Assembly: GCA_002150815.3 (NCBI GenBank)
Contig: NDFF03000380.1
Coordinates: forward strand, 1-64,000
Direction of reading: 5' to 3'
DNA from: Grammothele lineata
Lineage: Eukaryota; Basidiomycota; Agaricomycetes; Polyporales; Polyporaceae
DNA: 64,000 nt
Shown here: positions 55,189-64,000 of the stretch, one piece after another
Position numbering within the stretch: the first letter of the stretch is position 1
Layout: each line of letters starts with the position of its first letter
Made by a program: the position numbers and the translations under genes
Notes under the pieces: model-generated
Told to the model about the DNA's origin: nothing
The model's input: the letters and a program-made list of their open reading frames with translations, nothing else
Databases searched by the model: none

Positions 55189-57440
55189 ATGATTGAACCC
55201 GAGGTCGATCTGCCCAACCGTAGCCCCATGATCAACGGCATCGAGTTACGTGCCAACCGCAAAGGTCGACGTAAGTACGTCACGTGACTGGCGACTACAT
55301 GAACTCACCACGCGTTGCAGGGCCCCGTCTTGGACATATTCACACATTCGAAGCTCTCGCCGCTGCCCCAGGCTTTTCGGACGTTTCCATCTTCACGTCC
55401 CCCAACCAGGCGCGGGTGCCCAAGTTTGCCGTTCTCCACTCTGCCATCGAGACATACCGCGACGGCCGTTGGGGTCTTCTGGAGTACTCGCAGTGGCCGC
55501 AGAAGTTCGACCGCGATGCGCCCCATCTCTGCTGCATTCCTTCGCGCTTCTCTGCCCTAGCCCCGGACACTGAGATTCTGTGGAGGACTTGGGGCTGGGA
55601 CGATTGGGACGACTCAGAGCATGGCGCGCTCCTTTACGGCCGGCTCAAGAAAGATCTGTTGCGCGAACTCGAACTCGCGGCCGTCTCTGCCATGGAATGC
55701 GTTGGTGTCAAGACCAAATATCGCTCCTATCCCGCCTGCGATTTCCTCGTTAATTGCCTCCGCCATACTCTCGATCGCCTTCTCCTCCTCCCTTGTAATC
55801 GCACTACCGTCGTCGGCTTAGCAGCTCATGTAGCTCGCCTGACGCTAGAGTTGGTCGGGATTCAGGTTTATGTAGATGTCGTGCGTCCTCGGATGGAAGC
55901 ACAAGGCGATCATCGCGGCGAGCTTCTCGACGTCCTCGGCGCACATACGTCATTCCCGTCAGAGGCGCAGGCACTGCATTACGCGGGTATTCCAGTCTGG
56001 CATCAGCGTCTTCACACGAAGGACATCGTCGTATGGGAGGTCGTCCCCTGCCACTCGCCCACCTTCTCCACAGAGCCTGCGGTTCCTCGTCTCACCTTGG
56101 CCACACGTGATCAATCAGGCATCCTCAACATGCCGGGCCAGGCCCAGCGCGCGATGATGAACCTGGTTCATGACGAGTTGTGCGGGACGCACCTCCCGCC
56201 GCTCGTTGTGGCACCATCCTCTGACGGCGGCGCCCCCGACGCAAAGAGACCGCGGTTGATTTCCTCGGCCCCGTCTTCATCTGGACTCGGCGCTTCGCAA
56301 CCGATCGTCGTGCGGAACGCGCGCGACACTACAGTTCTCGGCCACATCCTCAAACCCGCCCCCAAACCGGCGCAGACCCGACGATCGAAACGGGCTCCTC
56401 AGAAGGGTGGCGGGGGTGCGATCGAAGACCCGGCCCCTCGGGCGGCTTCGACTTTCAACTGGAATCCCTTTCGACGGTTCTACCGCTCTAAGAACATGGC
56501 TCACTCGGCGACGTGGAGCGACGCGCTGGCCGCGGAGGGCGATCTTCCGCAGCCGTCGCAGAAGACCGTCTACTTCTTTCCGCCCCCCTGGCTTGTGGAC
56601 GCGCTGGACGGTTATGAAAGCAACGGTTCGCGCGTCACCCGTTACCTTCACCATTGGATCTCCATTCGAGACTTCTGCCGCCTGCGTCTATTCGACCGTA
56701 CGATTGCCGGCCAGCCCCTGACGATGGCCCAATGGCGGCATGCCCTCTGGGGCGAGTACACCATCCGCGCGACGAGCGACGTCTCCGAGCACCCCCCCAG
56801 CGTTAGCAACTCCTCCGTAGCGGACGACCTTGGAAAGTCACGGAAGCGAGTACGGGGCGAGGAGAGGGACGCCATCCGTGCGCTCTTCGCTCGTGGTGGG
56901 AACTTAGCTCCGTATTCCCCTTCGGCTCGCCCCCTGTTTCACGATCGGCCCGTCCCGCTCGAGGAGGTCGCGCAAGATACGTTGATCCGGGCCCGTCTCA
57001 TCTGGCAGATCTACGAGACGAACTTCCGCTGTGAGCTGCTTGCCTTGGACGCTGCTATCATGGAGACGCAGTCTTGGACGGAGACGGCTAGATGGGAGCG
57101 CGAGGCTCTTGCGGCGCGTGTTTGGGGATCCGCTCGCTCAGGACTGACCGTTTGCCCCGAGGATGGCGGTGTCGTGTGGTGTTGGCACGCGTCCGCCGAA
57201 GAGGGCTGGGAGGCATCGCGCCCAAGCCTTCGCGCGTTCATCCTCCTCCTCCGTGCATGGCCGGACTGTCCGCGGTCTCTCGACGCGGACTTGGTGCTCA
57301 CCTGCGATGGGGTCACGTACGACACTATGCAGCGCGTCGCGGTGATCTTTTATGTGCGGAATTTCGTTAATATCTTCCAGCGGCTTCCCATCGCCCCCGT
57401 ACGCATGCCACTCCCTGCTTCGAGCGAGACGCGGCCGTAG
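55189..57440 (+). CDS. 733-aa protein of unknown function next to the KDZ2 transposase
   Basis: Two exons (55189-55270 and 55321-57440) with a 50-nt intron join in frame. The ATG at 55189 gives MIEPEVDLPNRS; an earlier 5' exon is possible. The protein has normal composition with two folded regions. The first, about 30-320, has LLEYSQWPQKFDRDAPHLCC and WRTWGWDDWDDSEHG. The second, about 430-720, has YFFPPPWLVDALDGYESNGS, RVTRYLHHWISIRDFCRLRL and RARLIWQIYETNFRCELLAL. A basic linker (RRSKRAPQKGGGG) joins them. The second half resembles a multi-copy Agaricomycete family of unknown function that I recall from transposon-rich regions. It shares the divergent promoter region with KDZ2, suggesting an element-borne gene. 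Confidence 0.75.
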
Positions 57441-57766
57441 GGGCAAGCGCGGCTCGTCGCCCTCTCACAAACTCCTGGATTCTGCCTCCCCGTGCGCCGC
57501 CTTCTGGCCTGTAGTATGTAGAACATTGTAATAACTGATTTCTCGCTCGAACGATGCGCGTGTGCGCGCTCCCGGATATACGGTACTTGCGCATACCAGG
57601 ACGAAATGCCACCGACCTCCGGACGGCAAACAAGTCCGCCATCAATCCTGGTAGAGGCTCTGATACGCTGCTGGCGCGGCCACAAGGAGGCGCCGCCCCC
57701 GTCGAACACCGCGGACGGCCACGACCCAGGAGCTCTGCTCTTCCCCAAGTTCACTCGCTACCACCC

Positions 57767-59227
57767 ATGGGCAAGGCTGTTGTTCGCGATGACGAGCGCG
57801 AATTCATCGACTCCTTCTGGAACGACCCCGAGGTCCTCAAGTTGTTGCAGAAGAGCGGCGCCGAAGCGGCCAGATACGTGACACAGAAGTATCGTGAAAG
57901 CGGCTTGTTCGATGGCTGCCTACCAGGCGAAAGCGACGAGGAGTTCCAGAAACGGCGAGAGGCGCGACGTGCAATTCACAAGTTGTCCCACAAAATGGAA
58001 CAAGAGACGGAGGAAGATCGCGATGAGAGGTTGAGCAAAATATACTATGTACGTGGCTCGCGTCCGCTAGGGCCGAAACTCATGTGTTTTGGTCATATAG
58101 CGTATCTACAGCCTTTGGCTCGAGAAAAACAAGAAAGAACGCAACAGCGCGAACCAGCAGGCGAACGCGCCAGACACCAAACAGGCGGAAGCGCCTCGCC
58201 CCGTGGGCAACACACCCAACGCTTTCAACATATTCAAGGCAGACGTCTCTCACCACAGCGCCCCATCTGGTCCAGCTTACATCGGGGAGTACAACCGGCA
58301 TATGGCCCGGACTTGGAAGGAAATGGCTCCAGCACTGAAGGCTCGTTACGCCGAAGAAGCCCAGAGTAGACGTCGCGAGCGCGAGGCTGATCGCCCCCAG
58401 GAAGCCGACCGCGCGAGGTACGTAGCCAGGCTCCGGGAGGACGCGTTTCTAACGAACGATGCCAGGACCGCGGCGCAAATGCCCAAGTTAATCAACACGA
58501 CGATGGAGGGCTGGGGGAGGACCTCTGGATGGGCCGGGTGGTCTATTCTCGGCGGCCTGGACGCGCGGCAGCGACTGACCACTCATGAGTATGTCAGACA
58601 CGGTTCATGGTCGGAGCGTGACGCTAACGCGTCACTATCAGCTGTGCGACCGGGACTGATCAGAGCAACATCACTTTCCCTGACCGGCTCGCCCAGGACT
58701 TGGGCACAACTCGGGCGTACATCGAGCAATCCTTCAGGAAGTGGATGTATGACGTCTTCGACGGTAAGTGTGGTATTTTGTTGGCGGCCGGCCAAATTAA
58801 TTGTTTTCACGCAGCGCCCGCTCGCCGTTTATCGTCCCAGGAACCGAGCACCTCGGGGGGCATTCAAAATATCCCTCAACCCGGTGAGCGCCACATTCCG
58901 GTTGCCCAGGCTTTGCCGCAGGATTAACACCGGTCCTTCACAAGATGCGCCCTCATCTATTCTGCCCGCGAATTACGACTCCGATATCGCGTCCTCGCAA
59001 ATGCCTGAAGTCCCTCCGGCATTTGCAACAGCATCGACCTTCGAAGGACCTGTGGGCGGTGCTCCTGCCGGGGCGCCGCCAGAGATGAACTCGTCTAACC
59101 CGCCTGCTCGTCTGACAAGCCCAGACGAGGAGCTCACCGGGAGTGCGCTTGTGGCTGCACCTCAACGGGATACCTTGCCGGTTGCCTCTGCGAGATCTAC
59201 CGCCATTTCGGCACCGCTGCTGCCTCT

Positions 59228-59261
<34 letters not shown>

Positions 59262-59844
59262 GGTACACGAACGGGCATGGTCCCTATTGGTCAGACCGCG
59301 CCGTCCATTCCGCACGTTCTGGACCCAGACGGCGACGCCGTTCGCGAGTCGCCGACCGCCATTGGCCATGAGGAAAGCAAAAGTAAGCTGTGATGTCAGT
59401 TCGTGCCGGCGGTTTGCTAAGCCATCTCGGGTTCAGACGTGAATGGTGAAGCCAGCTCGCCAAAGACATCCGAGGTCCTCTTGGATTTCGAACCAGACCG
59501 AAACACGATCGACGTCGAAGCGCCCAGCATGGGCGAGAGTGAGCCCGGACGGCCCGATCGGGGCGAACCAGCTGCCGCTCTTACCCACATGGCTTTGCCA
59601 CTGGCCGACGAAGGGGAGTCCTCCCATGCACCCGTCCTGGCGGACGCTGTTGGTATTTCGAGCGCGCCGATCACGACGCTCGTGCCGCGCCTGGAGTTGT
59701 AAGTGCTTGCGCGAGAATCTAGCCTGATCGCGTCTAACGATGAACAGGAGTTCGGGCACTGGAATCACCGGAGTTAAGAAAAAGACTTCTGCCGGCAAAG
59801 GAAAAGGAAACGGGAAAAAGGTCAAGACCAAAGGGCCGAGGTAG
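57767..59844 (+). CDS. HMG-box-like DNA-binding protein at the KDZ2 locus
   Basis: Seven exons (57767-58048, 58101-58588, 58642-58763, 58815-58883, 58945-59382, 59437-59698, 59748-59844) encode 585 aa. After a helical N-terminus, residues about 130-185 form an HMG-box-like segment: TPNAFNIFKADVS…YIGEYNRHMARTWKEMAPAL followed by KARYAEEAQSRRREREA, with the family's aromatic, Trp, Pro and Tyr positions. A further helical domain (RLAQDLGTTRAYIEQSFRKW), a proline run from ccg repeats (59220-59262), an acidic region and a lysine-rich tail (KKKTSAGKGKGNGKKVKTKG) follow. Two acceptors (58100, 58944) were chosen because only they keep the frame. It parallels the HMG-box-like gene inside KDZ1. A role in bending or synapsing element DNA is inference. 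Confidence 0.7.
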
Positions 59845-60607
59845 AGCATAACATTCCGTTTGCACTCGAGCGGGACTGATTTTCGGCGTGCGTGCAGCGC
59901 TAGCGTCGTCTCAAAGGTTCCACCGAAGCCTCGGGCTGTGAATCCGCGAGTACGAAACTTAGTGCAATCGGTAGCCTCGGGGCCTCGAGGTGCCACGGAG
60001 GGTCCCGGAGTGGCCGACGGAGCACCGTCCACATCAGCGGTGGGACTAGGCCGGACTGCGCGGAAGCGGACAATGACGGAGAAGGGGCAGGAGTGGAATG
60101 AAGCTCGAGAGAAAAGGAAGAAGAAACGGGGCGAAGAGTGAGGGTCCTCAGGCGAGGGCTGACCGAGCAGCCGGGTGTACGTCCGGTGACGGTGAGGGGA
60201 CAAGAGTAGAATGGCGCCGTAAAAAAGAAAAGGCAAATAGGCGGGAAAAGTAAGAGACCGCGGGCTCAACGACGGGGCAGTAGTTGGAGCAGGCGGCCTT
60301 TCGCAACCGGCGTGTATGGTGCCTTACGTGGCGGAAATGGCGGTGGAAAATTGAAACGTTTGGGCAAACCCAAAGTTTTCCGCGTAGAACACGTATCGAG
60401 ATTGTTCATCGACACTGCAAAATGGGCGACGAGAGCGAACCGTTAGTCCGGAAGAGGGCGCGCTCAAAGACGTTCAAGTGTGCGGAGGCCGTCGTGATAC
60501 CTCCCGGCTCCTCCCATCCCCCGTCGCCGCACCGTCACCTCGTCCGTACGTCCTCCCATCACCTTTCGGTTCCGTTCTCTAACATCGCTCGTAGTTGTAC
60601 GTCTCGC
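59845..60607. other. intergenic region before the AT-hook gene
   Basis: No supported gene. An Arg/Lys/Glu-rich frame (59860-60141) ends KKKRGEE and could be a remnant of the preceding gene's tail. The last 150 bp are C/T-rich, as expected of a fungal promoter. Confidence 0.35.
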
Positions 60608-63600
60608 ATGGGGAAGAAGCCAAAGACACGTCCGAAAGCGTCTGACGATCCGCCCGAGCCGGGCGCGACGGACGACGACGCCGAGGAACCTGCGCCAATC
60701 GTTCACACCGACCCCTACGGTCGCCCACTTCCGGTCAAGACATACGAATACGACTATCTCCTCTTCTGCCTAGGGCTAGTTAACGTCGAATATACATCCC
60801 ATGTATATTGTGAGAAGTGCCGCGAATATGTTCGCTACGAGCGGTTTAGGTTATCCTTCAAGCAGGACGGTCAGCTACTTGAAGGATTTTACGCTGTAAG
60901 CCGTCTGTGCTCTGTCCTCGCGCAGCGGTGTGACTCAACCTCAATTGCAGTGTTTGGACGGCGAGAAGAGGCCCAAAGGACACAGGGTCTTCTATCCCAA
61001 AAATCTTCTACACCGGCACCCAAGATATCTCGATGCGGTTACCGAGTATCTGAGAGACCATGCGTACAAGTTGTTGCCGAAGCGCCGCGCCGGGAAGCTC
61101 TCTCAGACGTCGACGGGGTCGGAGATGACAACCAGTGGGAGTTCGCCGATGACGACGCCTTCGAGAGGGCGCGGTCGACCACGCGCGTCAACCAGTGGGA
61201 GTTCGCCGATGACCGCGCCTTCGAGAGGGCGCGGTCGCCCACGCGCATCGACGACGTCTAGTAGGCAACCCGTGTCGGTACGTGACCGGCCGACGGCCAT
61301 GAAAGAGAGCCGCTCGCTAACATCCTTGGTCTGCAGACTGCCCCCGCCCGTGCGTCCTCGAGCGCGACGTTGTCCACGCCTAGCTCTGGTGGTACGACGT
61401 TCTCCACACCTAACTCTGGCGGTACGCAATACACTAGCACCTCGGCGGGCCAGTTGGAGAGCGACGGCGCTCTGGCCTTGGAGCTGGATCGATATTACAA
61501 GGGCGAGCGCGACACGCAGCCGCACGGTCTACTCGGGGCAAGTCACGTCGTATTGTTCGTCCCGTCCGCGAGTACGACTAACGAGTTTCCTTCAGAGCTC
61601 GCCCGCATCAGCATCACAGTATCGCGGCCGGCCTTTTCCCATGCCGCCCCCGAGCTGGCAGGACATGACTGCGGATGACGCTCTTGCTCAAGACCTGCAA
61701 GAGGAGGCCGACCTCGACTTCGCGAGGGAAGTGGGGCTCGCCGCAGTAAGTACGCGTATGATATCATGGGCGATCTTGCTGACACGCTCGCGCAGGGTCC
61801 TAGCTCGCGGCGTCAGAGGCGCATCGAGTCGCCTTTGCCGCCGTCGAGCCCCCCGCCCCCGCCGCGCGGACGACCGGAAAAGACGTCGAAGGAAAAGGGC
61901 AAGGGGCGGGCGAAGAAATCCCCGAAATACAAGGGAAAGGGCAAGCAGCGCGCGCGAACGACGGACTCATCCGAAGACGACACGTCCAGCGGGGTGAGAG
62001 CCCAAAATTTCGTGACCTGGTACTTTATCTGACGGCGCGCGCGCAGCGAGGCCGGAGTCCCAACTCGCCTCTTCCACAGGCGTTTTCAGATCCCATCTTC
62101 GACGAATTCAATGAGAGTTTTGATCAGATGGCGCGGGAGATGGACGAGTTGTATCAGCGGGAAGAGGCAGCTCCCGGGGACACGCAGAACGTGGCTACGT
62201 CGAACGCTGTCGACCTGCCGCCTCCGCCTGCTGTCCCAGGACCACAAGTTGGGAGCGCGGGCGCCGACCTCATAAGTCTCACGAGCTCATCCGACTCTGA
62301 AGCTCCCGCGCCCCCGCCTCACCCCCGCCCTGCGCTTGCTCGACGTCGCAGCGCGCCTGACAACGGAGATGAACTCGTGCTAAGCAGCTCTTCGGACGAG
62401 GGAGGACGCGCGATCCCCGCTTCGGCCCCGCCTGCCCGCCCTACCAATACTCGACCACAGCGCGCGCGCCCGCAGAGCGAAGTAGTCATCATCAACGTTT
62501 CCTCCGATTCCGACGAACCTCGGCCTCAGACTCGCGGGCGTCCTGTACCGAATCGCCCCCGCGCCAGCAGCGACCTTCCCCCCCGTCCGCCAGTTGTGAA
62601 TCGGAAGCCGCGCGGGACCGCGAACACGTCCCTGCCCGAAGCCATCGGGGTTCCGGCGAACCAGCGAGGCGCACCCGCGACGCCGCGCGCGCGCACCGAC
62701 GTCATCGACCCGACGAACCCAGACGAAGAGGCGGTGCCAGCAGCAGCAAAGCGCGAGCGCGCGACCCACGCGCAGAGTGCCAGTAGCGCGACAGACGAGG
62801 AGCGTCGCCCACCGCCTGCGAAGAAGCGAGCGCCTCCCGCGAAGCCTGGGTGTGCCGCTGAGGCGGGGCGTCTCCGCGAAGAGACTAGGACGCCGAACCG
62901 CGGATCGCGCGCGCCACAACATCCTCGCGCACCCAAACGCACACGCATCACGACGGTTGACATCGACTTGACATTGTCGGATGAAGGCCACGACGCTGCG
63001 CCGCCGGCCAAGAAACCGCGCGCCAACCAGGAGTCCAAGGAGGGCGAACAGGACGCGCGAGGCGCGCGTGCCGCCCCGGCCGCGGTCACGCCGCGCGCCC
63101 CGAGCGTGCCAGAGGGTAATCCTCGCGCGAGTCCACGCGAGGACGTTTTCGGACCAGTTCGCGTGCCGATGCCCCGTACGTCCAGTTCGTGCACGAACGC
63201 GCTCGCCTCGAACGAGACGCGAGCGTCCCCGGCGACGTCAGCCTCGAACCGCCTTCCTGGTGAGAGCCCTCGTCCACTCTACGAGCTAGAAATCGTCTAA
63301 TGCATCGCAGCTTCAGCGCCCTCTGCTCCCACGGACGGCCAACCCAAGGCGAACGCGGAGACGAGCGCGACCACGGAGCACTCGTCGTCGTCCAATGCAG
63401 ACGGTGAGTACACGCGTTTCTAGTAGTGATAGAGGTGAAACTGATGGGGATTACACACCCAGGAGATCGACGGGACTCATCTTCCACGGGCAGACCTGTC
63501 TCCGTCGACGAAGCCGGCTCAGATCCTGCCTGCGTGCCCTCGACTGACGCCGCGCGTGAGCGTGTTCATCCTTAACGTGGCTCCTTCGACCGCTAACCTG

Positions 63601-64000
63601 CACCTCGCAGCTCCCGCGGCCCCGCCTGAGGAGACGCGAATCGACATCGCGTCCCTTCCGGATCACATCAAGAAGCAAATCCAACCGCCGCTATATCACC
63701 TCGCCCTGTCGAACTACGTTGGCCCGCTCGAGCACATGCGCAGTCGCCGGGCGCTTCGTGCGCAGAGGGATGCAGAGTACGTGCAGCGGTGTGCTCGGGA
63801 ACTCCTAGCCCGAGAGGCGGCGGCGGCAGCGGCGCGCGCGGCTGACGCTAGCGCTAACAGGGAGTCGCGGGAGGAAGCGTCCGAAGTCCCGCCGGCTGAC
63901 TCGTTGGCGGGGGCTGTTGGTACGAGCAACGGCACCCAGGGAGGCGCCATTCACGAGCCTCAACCCACCGCGGAGGGCGACGGAAACGGTGGAGAGGGAG
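60608..64000 (+). CDS. AT-hook and SUMO-interacting-motif protein (3' partial)
   Basis: ATG 60608; exons 60608-60895, 60951-61277, 61337-61537, 61596-61745, 61796-61993, 62047-63259, 63311-63403, 63463-63555, 63611 to the window end, all frame-consistent. The N-terminal domain contains YDYLLFCLGLVNVEYTSHVY, CEKCREY and, across the first intron, CLDGEKRPKGHRVFYPKNLL. A 60-bp tandem duplication (about 61131-61250) gives two AT-hooks (SRGRGRPRAS each), with a weaker third (PPRGRPEKTSK). The long sixth exon holds four SUMO-interacting-like motifs, each a hydrophobic stretch beside acidic/Ser residues: DLISLTSSSDSE, ELVLSSSSDEG, EVVIINVSSDSDE and TVDIDLTLSDEG. The last exon has an Ala-rich helix. 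AT-hooks bind the minor groove of AT-rich DNA, and such motifs bind SUMO. Chromatin targeting or SUMO-dependent recruitment is the inferred role. The intron at 61538 is GC-AG. Confidence 0.72.
61131..61250 (+). repeat. 60-bp tandem duplication carrying the AT-hook
   Basis: Two adjacent copies start accagtgggagttcgccgat and differ at a few positions. Each encodes SGSSPM then PSRGRGRPRAS. Because the unit is 20 codons, duplication kept the frame and doubled the DNA-binding motif. Confidence 0.88.

Noticed and set aside
58884..58944. Reading through 58883-58944 in the KDZ2-side HMG gene to a TAA
   Set aside because: An intron with donor GTGAGC and acceptor ending at 58944 leads into a long coding-like exon in frame; the read-through ends in a few codons.
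1..64000. tRNA and rRNA genes
   Set aside because: No cloverleaf-like gene or conserved rRNA segment was recognised by eye; a tRNAscan or Rfam search would settle this.

Overview
The window is nuclear DNA of a filamentous basidiomycete, most likely an Agaricomycete. The evidence is the gene architecture (genes split by 42-72 nt GT-AG introns, high GC) and the mobile element families, which are typical of that group: two KDZ (Kyakuja-Dileera-Zisupton) transposases of different types, a Plavaka (CACTA-like) transposase and two Ty3/gypsy retrotransposons. I recognise no housekeeping gene, so this is a transposon-dense accessory or heterochromatic island.

Layout. 1-5.8 kb: low-complexity hypothetical ORFs and long purine-skewed stretches. 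5.9-19.2 kb: a Ty3/gypsy pol gene (Gypsy-2) cut in two by a complete 9,888-bp KDZ element (KDZ1, 6083-15970). KDZ1 has 345-bp terminal inverted repeats that look identical and an 8-bp target duplication GCTACAAA; it carries an intact 1,031-aa transposase, a 401-aa cargo gene and a 516-aa HMG-box-like gene. 19.2-20.6 kb: a candidate Gypsy-2 3' LTR with a tandem-repeat array and a TATA box. 20.6-25.1 kb: sparse hypothetical genes. 25158-35780: a complete young chromovirus-type Ty3/gypsy element (Gypsy-1) on the minus strand, with matching 231-bp LTRs, a CCGTG target duplication, a polypurine tract, gag-protease and pol in one frame separated by a single UGA, and an extra 916-aa ORF after pol.

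36.4-45.7 kb: a Plavaka transposase gene (minus strand) with a divergent partner gene (plus strand). The transposase is interrupted by a 2.5-kb non-autonomous TIR element (A). A diverged relative (B) lies at 46.4-48.6 kb. 49.0-64.0 kb: a second KDZ locus. An intact 1,277-aa CxC2-type transposase (minus strand) faces, across a repeat-rich 1.85-kb divergent promoter region, three plus-strand genes: a 733-aa unknown, a 585-aa HMG-box-like protein and a protein with AT-hooks and several SUMO-interacting-like motifs that runs off the window.

How the genes fit together. Both KDZ loci pair the transposase with an HMG-box-like protein, and the second adds an AT-hook/SIM protein. The simplest reading is that these are multi-gene DNA transposons carrying their own DNA- or chromatin-binding accessory proteins. 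KDZ1 is the best-defined case because both ends and the target duplication are in the window. Exon boundaries are my own reading, tested by frame continuity and family motifs and not by transcripts.
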